A DNA stretch of 64,000 nt from Yanghanlia sp047501535 (GCF_047501535.1 NZ_JAZDRJ010000001.1:248001-312000), one strand, 5' to 3'; shown: positions 24,911 through 33,623, numbered from the stretch's first letter. A program made the numbers and translations. Notes: generated from the sequence alone by a model not told the origin.

Positions 24911-25744
24911 ATGAATACCAATGTCGAGACGCGGCAAGACGCCAATATATTGCTGAACGTCAATGGGATAGAGGTGATCTACAACCATGTGATCCTCGTT
25001 CTCAAAGGGGTGTCGCTGGTCGTTCCGGAGGGCCGCATCGTGGCTTTACTGGGCGCTAATGGGGCGGGTAAGACGACGACCTTGCGGGCGGTGTCAAACC
25101 TGCTCAAAGCAGAGCGCGGCGATGTCACCAAGGGCTCCATCGATTATCGGGGCGAGCGCATCGACCGCCTGACTCCGGCAGATCTCGTCAAGCGTGGCGT
25201 CGTGCAGGTCATGGAAGGGCGGCATTGTTTCGCTCACCTCACGGTTGAGGAAAACCTGCTGACTGGTGCATACACACGTAACCTGGGGCGGGCTGAGACA
25301 CAGGCGGCTCTGGAGCGGGTGTATGAGTATTTCCCGCGGCTTAAGCAGCGGCGGAGCAGCCAGGCGGGCTATACCTCGGGCGGTGAGCAGCAAATGACAG
25401 CTATTGGCCGTGCGCTCATGGCTAATCCCAACATGATTTTGCTGGATGAACCCTCTATGGGGTTGGCTCCGCAGATTGTGGAAGAAATTTTTGAAATTGT
25501 TCGCGACCTCAACCAGCGCGAGAAAGTCAGCTTCCTGCTTGCCGAACAAAATACCAATATCGCGCTTCGCTACGCGGATTACGGCTACATCCTTGAAAAT
25601 GGTCGCGTCATGATGGATGGCGAAGCCCGGGAGCTGGCTGAGAACGAGGACGTCAAGGAATTTTATCTGGGCGTATCCAGTGGTCAGCGCAAGAGCTTCC
25701 GCGACACCAAGTTCTACAGACGACGCAAGCGCTGGCTCGCATAG
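24911..25744 (+). CDS. branched-chain-type ABC transporter ATP-binding protein (LivF-like)
   Basis: A 277-residue ABC ATPase of the LivF group: Walker A GANGAGKTTTLRAV, GVVQVMEGRHCFAHLTVEEN, signature YTSGGEQQMTAIGRALMANP, Walker B MILLDEPSMGLAPQIVEEIF, and switch region FLLAEQNTNIAL. The C-terminal tail (YLGVSSGQRKSFRDTKFYR with RRKRWLA) is the extended form seen in Liv systems coupled to acyl-CoA ligases. It lies 11 bases before the second ligase. Confidence 0.93.
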   Translation: MNTNVETRQDANILLNVNGIEVIYNHVILVLKGVSLVVPEGRIVALLGANGAGKTTTLRAVSNLLKAERGDVTKGSIDYRGERIDRLTPADLVKRGVVQVMEGRHCFAHLTVEENLLTGAYTRNLGRAETQAALERVYEYFPRLKQRRSSQAGYTSGGEQQMTAIGRALMANPNMILLDEPSMGLAPQIVEEIFEIVRDLNQREKVSFLLAEQNTNIALRYADYGYILENGRVMMDGEARELAENEDVKEFYLGVSSGQRKSFRDTKFYRRRKRWLA

Positions 25745-25755
25745 AGGGTTCAATC

Positions 25756-27030
25756 ATGACAACATATTATGAGCAACGCGAAACTGCGAGCGTTGCCGAA
25801 CGCGAGAAAACGCTGTTCTCGCGGTTGCCGGAGGCATTACAGCAGGCGCGGCAGCGCGCATCGGCCATCGCCCAACAATTGCAGGGTGTGGAGCCGGGTG
25901 ATGTGCGGGATCGTGCGTCGCTGGGCCGCATTCCCGTCATTCGCAAAAGCGAACTCTTGCAAGCCCAGTTGAGCAAGCGCCAGGCAGGTAACGCTTCCGA
26001 GATGTCTGTTCAAGATCGCTTGTTCGGTGGCTTTTCGACAATAGGCTGGGGGGAAGCCGCTCGCGTGTTTGCGTCGCCCGGCCCTATTTACGAGCCTGAG
26101 AGCCGCCGTGCCGACTACTGGGGCTTTGCACGCGCTTTATACGCAGCAGGCTTTCGCAGCGGAGATCTCGTCTACAACTGCTTTTCGTACCACTTCACTC
26201 CTGCGGGCTCCATGATGGAGACCGCCGCGCATGCCTTGGGATGCACGGTGTTTCCAGGAGGCGTCGGGCAAACCGAACAACAGTTGCAGGCCATGGTGGA
26301 TTTACAGCCGACGGGCTACACGGGCACGCCAAGCTTTTTACGTATTCTGCTGGAAAAAGCCGAGGAAACCGGGGTGCCTATTACTTCGGTGAAGCGGGCA
26401 TTGTTTTCCGGCGAGGCGTTTCCCCCGTCTTTGCAAGCCTGGTTTAAGGAACGAGGCATAGACGGCTACCAGGCCTATGGAACCGCTGATCTTGGCATGA
26501 TTGCCTACGAGACCGAGGCGCGTGAAGGGCTGGTGGTCAACGAAGACATCTTGCTGGAAATCGTGCGGCCAGGGACGAATCAGGCCGTTGCAGAGGGCGA
26601 GGTGGGTGAAGTGGTTGTGACCACGCTCAACCCCGATTACCCCCTGCTGCGTTTTGGCACGGGAGACCTGTCCGCTATCATGCCAGGGGCGTCGCCTTGC
26701 GGGCGTGGCAACCTGCGCATTCGCGGTTGGCTGGGGCGGGCCGACCAGACAACCAAGGTACGAGGCATGTTCGTACACCCTGCGCAGGTGGCGCAGGTGG
26801 TGGCACGTTACCCCAACGTACTGCGTGCCCGCTTGGTGGTGGCAGGGTCGGTAGGGCGCGACAGCATGGTGCTGCGTATTGAAGTCCCCGAAGTGGCGGA
26901 TGGCCTGGCGGAAAGCGTGGCCGATACCGTGCGAGAAATTACCAAGCTGCGTGCCGAAGTGGAGTGCCTCGAACCTGGTGCTTTGCCGAACGATGGCAAG
27001 GTGATTGAGGATGTGCGCGACTACGAATAA
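25756..27030 (+). CDS. phenylacetate-CoA ligase-like AMP-binding protein
   Basis: A 424-residue adenylate-forming enzyme of the PaaK-like group. Visible features are the N-terminal ALQQARQRASAIAQQLQGVE, the ARYL segment IPVIRKSELLQAQ, TGTPSFLRILLEKAEETGVP, and adenylate-binding EGEVGEVVVTTLNPDYPLLR with FGTGDLS and GRADQTTKVRGMFVHP. The usual glycine-rich P-loop is poorly conserved (FASPGPIYEPES), as in several members of this subgroup, so activity should be tested. As the last gene of the Liv operon it probably forms a CoA thioester of the imported acid or an intermediate. Confidence 0.88.
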   Translation: MTTYYEQRETASVAEREKTLFSRLPEALQQARQRASAIAQQLQGVEPGDVRDRASLGRIPVIRKSELLQAQLSKRQAGNASEMSVQDRLFGGFSTIGWGEAARVFASPGPIYEPESRRADYWGFARALYAAGFRSGDLVYNCFSYHFTPAGSMMETAAHALGCTVFPGGVGQTEQQLQAMVDLQPTGYTGTPSFLRILLEKAEETGVPITSVKRALFSGEAFPPSLQAWFKERGIDGYQAYGTADLGMIAYETEAREGLVVNEDILLEIVRPGTNQAVAEGEVGEVVVTTLNPDYPLLRFGTGDLSAIMPGASPCGRGNLRIRGWLGRADQTTKVRGMFVHPAQVAQVVARYPNVLRARLVVAGSVGRDSMVLRIEVPEVADGLAESVADTVREITKLRAEVECLEPGALPNDGKVIEDVRDYE

Positions 27031-27102
27031 GAATTACAAGGCCGGCTGTGGCACACCGGCAGCAGCACATAATAAGGCCTGCAGTAACAAATAATAGAAA
27101 AT

Positions 27103-27138
27103 AAAAAGGCCGCGCTTCGTTACAAGCACGGCCTTTTT
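27103..27138. terminator. strong bidirectional terminator
   Basis: AAAAAGGCCGCGCTT, a 6-nt loop, then AAGCACGGCCTTTTT form a near-perfect 15-bp stem with one mismatch or wobble, giving T runs on both strands. It ends the Liv operon from the left and the sulfur operon from the right. Confidence 0.92.
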
Positions 27139-27147
27139 GACTTTAGT

Positions 27148-27312
27148 TCAGAATGCCGAGCAGTGGCCTCCCGTGGGAGCTTGCCCCGAACCGGCGGCGA
27201 AAAGAGGCGGTTCATGGCGATGGTTGATGTCGGCGGAACTCACCCAGTCCCATCCCAGAAAGAGAGCCAATGCGAGCCAGAATATGGCCAGAGTGGTGTG
27301 ACGAATGCCCAT
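27148..27312 (-). CDS. 54-aa single-pass membrane protein in the sulfur operon
   Basis: A short gene found by reading the minus strand: its ATG lies 13 bases after the YeeE stop with GAGGAGAG in between, and its stop lies ten bases before the shared terminator. The product has one membrane helix (TTLALIF-like segment at about residues 6-20, ending LFLGWDW), then a periplasmic-type tail with HRHEPP, Gly-rich GSGQAPTGG and a terminal HCSAF carrying the only cysteine. I know no family. Its place as third gene of a rhodanese-YeeE operon suggests a part in sulfur-compound transfer, perhaps through that Cys; this is inference. Confidence 0.7.
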   Translation of the reverse strand: MGIRHTTLAIFWLALALFLGWDWVSSADINHRHEPPLFAAGSGQAPTGGHCSAF

Positions 27313-27325
27313 ATTTACTCTCTCC

Positions 27326-28414
27326 TCAGAAGCCGAAACGACGACGCATGCGCACGCCGATCAAGGAACCGCAGAATGCCAGGGCAACCCAGATCCAGCC
27401 GTGCAGGCTGCCGGTTGAAATTCCGCTGACCATGGCGCCCACGTTGCAGCCGAAAGCCAAGCGTGAGCTATAGCCCAGCAGAAAACCTGCCAACAAGCCG
27501 ATAACCCACTGGCGACCCGTAAGGGGCGCCGGGCTCAATGTCTTGCGGGCTGAAATCCACAAGGCACCTGCCAGTATGCCCAGGTTAGTGATGGTTGTGA
27601 CGTCCAGGAAGACGGTCTGGCCAAGTGCATTGAAGTTGCCGGGCTGGCTCCAGAAAGCATTGGCAGTTGGGTCAAACAGGCCGGCTGTCGTAGCAATTTT
27701 GGCGCCCCACAAGCCGAAGCCGTACACCACGCCCCAGGGCTGACCGGCCAGCAGTAAGTTCAGCACGGCCAGCAACGCCAGCCCAGCGCCTGCGATAAGC
27801 AGGCGTCGGTCCAGCCAGCGTGGCGTATCTTGGTTGCCACCACGGCTCCAAGCCAGTGCGAGCCCGCCAATAACGACCAGGCCTACCAGCGTCAGGCCGA
27901 AGGCACCAAGTGGGCCGACCTCATTGACCAGCCCCACAGGCGGGGTGGCGCCCAAGGACAGCCACCTGTCCAGATGCGCCGAGCCCAAGAAGCTGCCAAT
28001 CACAAACATGGGAAGAATCGCCATGTTCAGGGGGATGCCCATTCCCGCCTTATAAAGTGTGCCGGAGCCACAGCCGTCGGCGATCTGCATGGCGGCGCCG
28101 AACACGAAGGCGCCGATCAGCAGGCTGACGCTAGGTGGGCCGAGCGCAGCCATCAAATCGTTTGGAAAATATGCCAGCAGCGGCATGGATATGGCGGCGG
28201 CAACCGCCAGCAGACCCAGTTGTGCGACGACGCCTGAGGCGTCGCGCTGCTCAATCAGGCGGCGCCAGCCGGTGGTGAAGCCGAAACGGGCGCCGGCGAG
28301 AATGCCGCCCATTCCTACGCCGACAAGAAAGAGTGCGGACTGGCGTAATGAAACAAACCAGGCTAGGGCCAGAACGCTAAGAGCGATGGTCAGAGTGAGA
28401 GGAAGACGGGACAT
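27326..28414 (-). CDS. YeeE/YedE family sulfur-compound transporter
   Basis: A 362-residue polytopic membrane protein of the YeeE/YedE (TsuA-like) family, which takes up thiosulfate or related sulfur species through a path lined by cysteines. The two conserved Cys motifs are visible: QIADGCGSGTLYKAGMG and LAFGCNVGAMVSGISTGSLH. The first family motif reads GARFGFTTGWRRL, lacking the Cys found there in some members. It lies 92 bases downstream of a periplasmic rhodanese. The TusA-like partner (YeeD/TsuB) usual in such operons is missing; a 54-aa protein follows instead. Confidence 0.9.
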   Translation of the reverse strand: MSRLPLTLTIALSVLALAWFVSLRQSALFLVGVGMGGILAGARFGFTTGWRRLIEQRDASGVVAQLGLLAVAAAISMPLLAYFPNDLMAALGPPSVSLLIGAFVFGAAMQIADGCGSGTLYKAGMGIPLNMAILPMFVIGSFLGSAHLDRWLSLGATPPVGLVNEVGPLGAFGLTLVGLVVIGGLALAWSRGGNQDTPRWLDRRLLIAGAGLALLAVLNLLLAGQPWGVVYGFGLWGAKIATTAGLFDPTANAFWSQPGNFNALGQTVFLDVTTITNLGILAGALWISARKTLSPAPLTGRQWVIGLLAGFLLGYSSRLAFGCNVGAMVSGISTGSLHGWIWVALAFCGSLIGVRMRRRFGF

Positions 28415-28506
28415 GGCCTACAGGTGGAATAAAGGAACGGCTGCAAGGGTCAAGGAGGCGGCGCGCTGCGTGGACAGAGCGCCCGCCGATAGCTTGCAGA
28501 GCCTGT

Positions 28507-29451
28507 TTAGTTGAAAGTAAAAGCGCCCTTGAGTTTTTCCAGCAACTGGGCACTGCGGCTTGGCGTGTTATCCATAGGCAGCGCTTCGGCAGTGTTGGTC
28601 CAATCGGCCAGAGATTCAGGATACATGCGCACATTAGGCAGCCCTGCGAGTTCCGACAGGGCGAACCAGTCGGTGGCTGCCCAGTGGCCGGTATTGCAGA
28701 ATGCGATTGTGTCATCGACCAGTTCCGGGAAGCGCTCCGCAGCAATTTGCTTGGCTTGAGCGGCAGAAACGATTTCGGTCGAGTCGGGCTTGAACCACAC
28801 ACTGTGTTCAATATTGACCGCATTGCGAATAGTGCCGGGTACGGCAGCGGTAGGAGCTTTGACTTGGCCGGTAAAGAAGGCGGTGGGGCGAGCATCGACC
28901 AATCGAGCTTTAGGGTTGTCGATCTGGGTCAGGATGTCAGCCCGGGTGGCCAGAATGTCCGGATTCACGACGGGTTGATACGTGGAGGGTGCGACTTGCG
29001 CCGCCGCCTGGTCTTCGGGCAGCTTTGCTGACCGCCACAATTGCATGCCGCCATTCAAGATGGAAAGCTGCTCAAGGCCAAGGTATTTCATGGTCCAGTA
29101 CACGCGGGCGGCAGCACCGAAATCGGTTGTGTTCTCGCCCGTGGATACCACGACGGCATGGGTGTGTTCGTCCAACCCCAGGCGTTGAACCAGTTTGGCC
29201 AGTTCGGTGAGTTCGGGTAATTGGCCAGGGTTGTTTGCTGGGCCGCGCCACGCTGCATACGGGGCAGACAAGGCACCTGGAATATGGTTTTTCGCGTAGA
29301 GATCCGCAGGACGGATGTCAATGATGCGCACATTGGGCGCAGTGCGTAAATGTTCCAGCTCTTGTGGCGCCACAATGGGAGAGACGCCGGCTTGCGCTGC
29401 GGAGGATGCAGCAGCCAACGCCAGGGTGGTGGCGAGGAGAAAGCGCTTCAT
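28507..29451 (-). CDS. periplasmic tandem-rhodanese sulfurtransferase
   Basis: A 314-residue exported sulfurtransferase. The signal peptide is RFLLATTLALAAASSAAQAG. Two rhodanese domains follow: the first (about 30-150, VRIIDIRPADLYAKNHIPGA) lacks a catalytic Cys, with STGENTTD in the loop; the second (about 170-305) has the active loop IAFCNTGHWAATDWF with the persulfide-carrying Cys. It would move sulfane sulfur in the periplasm, probably to or from the YeeE transporter encoded next. No good Shine-Dalgarno is visible before the ATG at 29451. Confidence 0.92.
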   Translation of the reverse strand: MKRFLLATTLALAAASSAAQAGVSPIVAPQELEHLRTAPNVRIIDIRPADLYAKNHIPGALSAPYAAWRGPANNPGQLPELTELAKLVQRLGLDEHTHAVVVSTGENTTDFGAAARVYWTMKYLGLEQLSILNGGMQLWRSAKLPEDQAAAQVAPSTYQPVVNPDILATRADILTQIDNPKARLVDARPTAFFTGQVKAPTAAVPGTIRNAVNIEHSVWFKPDSTEIVSAAQAKQIAAERFPELVDDTIAFCNTGHWAATDWFALSELAGLPNVRMYPESLADWTNTAEALPMDNTPSRSAQLLEKLKGAFTFN

Positions 29452-29467
29452 GATGTTGAGTGAGAGA

Positions 29468-29481
29468 CGGGTAGATACCCG
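29468..29481. promoter_or_regulatory. perfect 14-bp palindrome upstream of the rhodanese gene
   Basis: CGGGTA-GA-TACCCG lies 16 bases upstream of the rhodanese ATG, in the divergent region shared with the amino-acid receptor gene. It could be an operator or a small mRNA hairpin. Confidence 0.4.
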
Positions 29482-29727
29482 ATTTGGATGTGGGAATAAG
29501 AATAATACTGCTCCTTAAATTTCTTGGAGTAATAAAGATATGGGTTTCAAATAGGAAAACTGTTCTCAGTGAGTGCTGTGGTGGCGCCCGAGATCGCGCT
29601 TTGTGTTGCACGTGCCAGGGCTTGCCAAGGCAATTGCTGTCATTTGTGGATTGCTACGGCGGCAGGCTGCTGTAACATGTTCTGATTGATCGCTGATTCC
29701 GTTCATACCGTCTTTGTGGAGATGCCC

Positions 29728-30747
29728 ATGTTCAAGTTGAAAACCCTCTTTGCAGTCGTGCTGGCTGTGGCCGGAAGCGTGTCTGTCGCGCAGGCCGATA
29801 CCTTGGAAAACGTCCGTGAGCGTGGTGTGCTGCATTGCGGTGTCACCACCGGTTTCGCTGGCTTCTCGGCGCCTGACAGCAAAGGAGAATGGGTGGGCCT
29901 GGACATCGATGTGTGTCGTGCAGTCGCTGCCGCCGTATTTGGTGATGCATCGAAGTTCAAAGCAGTTTCGCTCAATGCGCAACAGCGTTTTACGGCGCTG
30001 CAGTCCGGAGAAATCGATCTTCTGGCGCGTAACACCACGGTGACGCAACAGCGCGACACAGCACTGGGCGCCATTCACGCAGGTATCAACTTTTATGATG
30101 GGCAGGGCTTTTTGGTTTCCAAGGAACTTGGTGTCAAGAGCGCCAAGGAATTGAATGATGCTTCAGTGTGTATGCAACAGGGCACAACCAACGAAAACAC
30201 CATGGCCGACTGGGCGCGCGGCCATGGCATCACCTATAAGCCTGTGGTGTTTGACCAGTTTAATGAAGTGGTGAGCGCGTTTGCAGCAGGGCGCTGCGAT
30301 GTATTCACTACCGATGCCTCAGGGCTGGCCTCCATTCGCATTTCCCGCCTTGAAAACCCCGATAACTACGTTGTATTGCCTGAGATCATCTCCAAAGAGC
30401 CTTTGGGGCCGTTTGTGCGGCAGGGTGATGACGCTTGGCTGAATGTGGTGAAGTGGACGCTGCATGCCATGGTAGCCGCCGAAGAGCTTGGCGTGACGTC
30501 GGCCAATGTCGATGAAATGCGAAAAAGCGCCAGCCCCGATGTGCGTCGTTTATTGGGTGTGACCGAGGGCGCGGGTAAGAACATGGGCCTGGAAGAAAAC
30601 TGGGCTTACAACATCATCAAGCAGGTGGGTAATTACGGTGAAAGCTTTGAGCGTAATGTTGGGCAGGGCAGTCCGTTGAAAATTCAACGCGGCCTGAACG
30701 CCTTGTGGACGGAAGGCGGCCTGATGTACGCGCTGCCGATACGATAA
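29728..30747 (+). CDS. general L-amino acid ABC transporter substrate-binding protein (AapJ-like)
   Basis: A 339-residue type II periplasmic receptor. The signal peptide FKLKTLFAVVLAVAGSVSVA precedes LENVRERGVLHCGVTTGFAG and LDIDVCRAVAAAVFGD, characteristic of the AapJ/BztA group that binds Glu, Gln, Asp and others. The ATG at 29728 follows GGAG; ATG 29722 is an alternative. No permease or ATPase gene is adjacent, so it must work with components encoded elsewhere, or be an orphan receptor. The stop codon lies within the first unit of a tandem repeat. Confidence 0.9.
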   Translation: MFKLKTLFAVVLAVAGSVSVAQADTLENVRERGVLHCGVTTGFAGFSAPDSKGEWVGLDIDVCRAVAAAVFGDASKFKAVSLNAQQRFTALQSGEIDLLARNTTVTQQRDTALGAIHAGINFYDGQGFLVSKELGVKSAKELNDASVCMQQGTTNENTMADWARGHGITYKPVVFDQFNEVVSAFAAGRCDVFTTDASGLASIRISRLENPDNYVVLPEIISKEPLGPFVRQGDDAWLNVVKWTLHAMVAAEELGVTSANVDEMRKSASPDVRRLLGVTEGAGKNMGLEENWAYNIIKQVGNYGESFERNVGQGSPLKIQRGLNALWTEGGLMYALPIR

Positions 30748-30798
30748 GCACCGCGCAATAAGTACTGCGCGATAAGCACCGCGAGGTAAGCGCCCCAC
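30743..30798. repeat. 14-bp tandem repeat, four units
   Basis: Four successive 14-bp units: GATAAGCACCGCGC, AATAAGTACTGCGC, GATAAGCACCGCGA and GGTAAGCGCCCCAC. Units 1 and 3 differ at one base; unit 4 is degenerate. The array starts at the aapJ-like stop codon and runs into the following hairpin. Confidence 0.85.
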
Positions 30799-30799
30799 G

Positions 30800-30826
30800 G
30801 TACCGCCGGTTCAGCGCCGGCGGTAC
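30800..30826. terminator. convergent hairpin after the tandem repeat
   Basis: GTACCGCCGG, a 7-nt loop and CCGGCGGTAC make a perfect 10-bp GC-rich stem that overlaps the last codons of the minus-strand gene ending at 30811. There is no T run, so it is a hairpin between convergent genes rather than a textbook terminator. Confidence 0.55.
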
Positions 30827-31287
30827 ACGAGGGCGATGCGGGCGAAGGCGATTTCCAGTTCCCGGCTGCCCGCCTGGAACGTGACAGGCCGACCTCGGGC
30901 AGTAAAGCAAATCAGTTTCTTTGATGCGATCAGCGGGACGAACTTCACAAACGAGATTTCTTCCCACTGGATGGTGCGGCGGCTGATCCACGACTGTTCA
31001 ATGCCTTGCTCGGTAATGCGCGTGACCGATGTCTGCATGGCCCGTGCGAGCAGGGCCAGGCCCAATACGCAAACCACCAGGCTGATCTTGATGGCTGGGC
31101 TGACCATTTCCCCAGCAGGGCTGGCGGCAGTCTGAGCCAGCCGCACCACGACCACAGCCAAGATCAGCCAGGCAGACCATTTGACCCAGCGGCGGCATGC
31201 AGGCCCTTCCAGGGGGAGAGGGCCGATTTCTGCAAACAGCTGTTGTTGTTCTTGCTTACTGGGTGGGTTCAGGCTGCCGATAACCAT
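30811..31287 (-). CDS. membrane protein with PH-like C-terminal domain, 158 aa
   Basis: Function not recognised. The 158-residue protein has two membrane helices (about residues 36-52 and 64-82) and a C-terminal cytoplasmic beta-rich segment (RITEQGIEQSWISRRTIQWE, ISFVKFV) resembling bacterial PH-like domains. The ATG at 31287, 11 bases after the HMG-CoA lyase stop, is preferred to a longer frame beginning at 31374 inside that gene. It is probably co-transcribed with the lyase gene. The last residues (YRRR) are encoded within a hairpin. Confidence 0.75.
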   Translation of the reverse strand: MVIGSLNPPSKQEQQQLFAEIGPLPLEGPACRRWVKWSAWLILAVVVVRLAQTAASPAGEMVSPAIKISLVVCVLGLALLARAMQTSVTRITEQGIEQSWISRRTIQWEEISFVKFVPLIASKKLICFTARGRPVTFQAGSRELEIAFARIALVYRRR

Positions 31288-31298
31288 GAGTGCTCCGT

Positions 31299-32207
31299 TT
31301 AAGCGGCCTTGCGGGCGGCCAGTGCATTGCCTGCGCGACTTGAGCCTTTGCGGCCCAGGTGGCCGGCAATCCATTGGCCGATATCAATGACGGCATCTAG
31401 ATCAACGCCTGTTTCTATGCCCATGCCATGCAACATGTACAGCACGTCTTCGGTGGCGACGTTGCCGGTAGCGCCTTTGGCGTAAGGGCAGCCGCCCAAG
31501 CCTGCGACCGAGGCATGGTAGGTGGAAATGCCTGCTTGCAATGAAGCCAGGATGTTGGCTAGCGATTGACCATATGTGTCGTGGAAATGCCCAGCGATGC
31601 GCGAGGGGTCGACGATTTCTGTAACGGCTTTCATCACGCGATCAACCCGCACGGGGGTGCCCACGCCAATGGTGTCGCACACGTCGATTTCATCGCATCC
31701 GAGTTCCAGATAGCGCCGTGCAACATCCACCACCGAGGCGATTTCGACTTCGCCCTGATACGGGCAGCCCAGTGCGCAGCTAATGCTGCCGCGCAAACGC
31801 AGCCCCGCCGCCTTGACGGCTTCCGCGACGGGTTCGAAGCGGGCAATGGATTCAGCAATGCTGCAATTGATATTGGCTTGTGAAAAGGCTTCGCTGGCCG
31901 CGCCAAATATCACGATTTCATCGGCGCCCGCTAACAGAGCGGCATCGAATCCGCGCATATTGGGGGCAAGCACCGAATAAACAGTGCCCGGCTTGCGGTT
32001 GATGGCCGCCATCACTTCAGCGCCGTCAGCCATTTGCGGCACCCACTTGGGGGAAACGAATGAGGTGGCCTCAATGTTGGAAAACCCGGCCTGGGTCAGC
32101 CGATCGACGAGTTCCACCTTGATTTCGGTGGGGACAAATTGTTTTTCATTTTGCAGACCATCGCGCGGTGCGACTTCGACGATCTTCACTTTGCTGGGTG
32201 TGGTCAT
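31299..32207 (-). CDS. mvaB: hydroxymethylglutaryl-CoA lyase
   Basis: A 302-residue TIM-barrel lyase that splits HMG-CoA into acetyl-CoA and acetoacetate, the last step of leucine breakdown. Motifs: VEVAPRDGLQNEKQFV (metal and substrate site), GHFHDTYGQSLAN, and the signature GLGGCPYAKGATGN with the catalytic Cys. The ATG at 32207 has AGGAGAC upstream; the longer frame to 32291 is not supported. Other leucine-catabolism genes (liu) are not nearby. Confidence 0.95.
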   Translation of the reverse strand: MTTPSKVKIVEVAPRDGLQNEKQFVPTEIKVELVDRLTQAGFSNIEATSFVSPKWVPQMADGAEVMAAINRKPGTVYSVLAPNMRGFDAALLAGADEIVIFGAASEAFSQANINCSIAESIARFEPVAEAVKAAGLRLRGSISCALGCPYQGEVEIASVVDVARRYLELGCDEIDVCDTIGVGTPVRVDRVMKAVTEIVDPSRIAGHFHDTYGQSLANILASLQAGISTYHASVAGLGGCPYAKGATGNVATEDVLYMLHGMGIETGVDLDAVIDIGQWIAGHLGRKGSSRAGNALAARKAA

Positions 32208-32301
32208 GTTGTCTCCTGATTCGCTCAACCGTAAATGATAACTTGACGGCGGCCATTGAGTCGCGTTGCCGCAAGAGTTGTCAGTGGACAAGCGTTTGGG
32301 G

Positions 32302-33546
32302 TCAGAGCAGTTCTTGTTGCCGCCTCTGGTAGCGGCCGTCGTCCATGCGTTGGACGATGTCGTTGAGTTCCAGTTCCGTCAGAATGGCGGCAATTCTTGA
32401 AAACTCCAGACCGCTGCGCCGGCAGAGCTGGTCGGCATCAGCGGGATCATAGCCTAGCGCAGACAGAACGCGCCCCACCGTGGGGTCTTTCAGTATGCGC
32501 GAGGTCGGCCGGCGGCCTTGAGATGGCGGGGTGCTTTGAACGTTGCCCGTTGTGTTGGTGAAGGGCTGGGCTGCGTGGGGCGGCCTGTTTTCGTAACTGG
32601 TGAACGTGGGGGCTTGAGCTTGCCCTACAGCTTGGGGAACCGGGCCCGTCCTGAGCAATTCTTCTTCGATATCACTGCCTTGTTCGACCAGCTTTGCGCC
32701 CTGTCGGATCAGGGCATGGCAGCCGCGCGACAGCGGTGCATGGATGGAGCCCGGAATGGCAAAGACTTCACGGCCATATTCCCCGGCCAGACGGGCCGTC
32801 AGGAGTGAACCACTCTGAACCGCAGCTTCCACGACCAGGATGCCGCGCGCCAGCCCCGCCACCAGGCGGTTGCGATCGGGAAAGCGGAAGGGCTGGGCGG
32901 GCGTGCCGGGCGGGTACTCGGTTACCAGGGCGCCATGGGCGGCGATGTCCTCGGTAAGCTTGCCATGTTGGCGGGGGTAAATGACGTCCAGCCCGCTGGC
33001 CAGGACGGCGATAGTGCCGCCCGCAGTCGGCCCCGCTTGAAGCGCGCCTTCGTGGGCGGCCGCATCAATACCGCGTGCTAAACCGCTGATAACGGACCAG
33101 CCCCGCCCTGCCAAGTGGCGGGCGAAAGCACGGGCGTTGTCCTTGCCGCCTTCGGTTGCATTGCGAGCACCGACAATGGCCATGGCGGGCTGATGCAGTA
33201 ATTCCGGCTTGCCCCGCACATAGAGCAGCACGGGTGGGTCGCCGGTATCAAACAGGGCGGTGGGGTAGGCAGCGTCAGCTAGCGTAATAAGGTAGTGATC
33301 CGGCTGGGCCAGCAGCCGCAAGGCTGTGTCAATGACGGCCTGCACTTCAGGCGAAGCCGGTGCTTGCAGGCGTGCAACGATATCCTGAGGCAGATGGCGT
33401 GAGAGAGCGGCGGCTGAGGCTGAAAGGATGTGCTGAGGCAGCCCCAGCTCCTTCAGCAGATGGCGGATGACCGCCCGGCTCAGGCCGGGCTCCGCCGACA
33501 GGCGCAGCCAACCGACAAGTTCTTCGTGAGAGCGATCATTGACCAT
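32302..33546 (-). CDS. dprA: DNA processing protein DprA
   Basis: A 414-residue DprA/Smf protein that loads RecA onto incoming single-stranded DNA in transformation. The Rossmann-like core shows PAMAIVGARNATEGGKDNAR, GWSVISGLARGIDAAAHEGA and LFPRQ-type region as VIYPRQHGKLTEDI. An N-terminal SAM-like part (residues 1-90) and a C-terminal winged-helix (DRTVGRVLSALG-like LKDPTVGRVLSALGYDPADA) are present. It is divergent from def, the common arrangement in betaproteobacteria. Confidence 0.94.
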   Translation of the reverse strand: MVNDRSHEELVGWLRLSAEPGLSRAVIRHLLKELGLPQHILSASAAALSRHLPQDIVARLQAPASPEVQAVIDTALRLLAQPDHYLITLADAAYPTALFDTGDPPVLLYVRGKPELLHQPAMAIVGARNATEGGKDNARAFARHLAGRGWSVISGLARGIDAAAHEGALQAGPTAGGTIAVLASGLDVIYPRQHGKLTEDIAAHGALVTEYPPGTPAQPFRFPDRNRLVAGLARGILVVEAAVQSGSLLTARLAGEYGREVFAIPGSIHAPLSRGCHALIRQGAKLVEQGSDIEEELLRTGPVPQAVGQAQAPTFTSYENRPPHAAQPFTNTTGNVQSTPPSQGRRPTSRILKDPTVGRVLSALGYDPADADQLCRRSGLEFSRIAAILTELELNDIVQRMDDGRYQRRQQELL

Positions 33547-33623
33547 AGGCGTAGTGTGCCACGAGCCTGCTTGTGTGGGGCGGCTGATAGGGCACGATTG
33601 TCCGCCCCGCGCTTTAAACGTTT

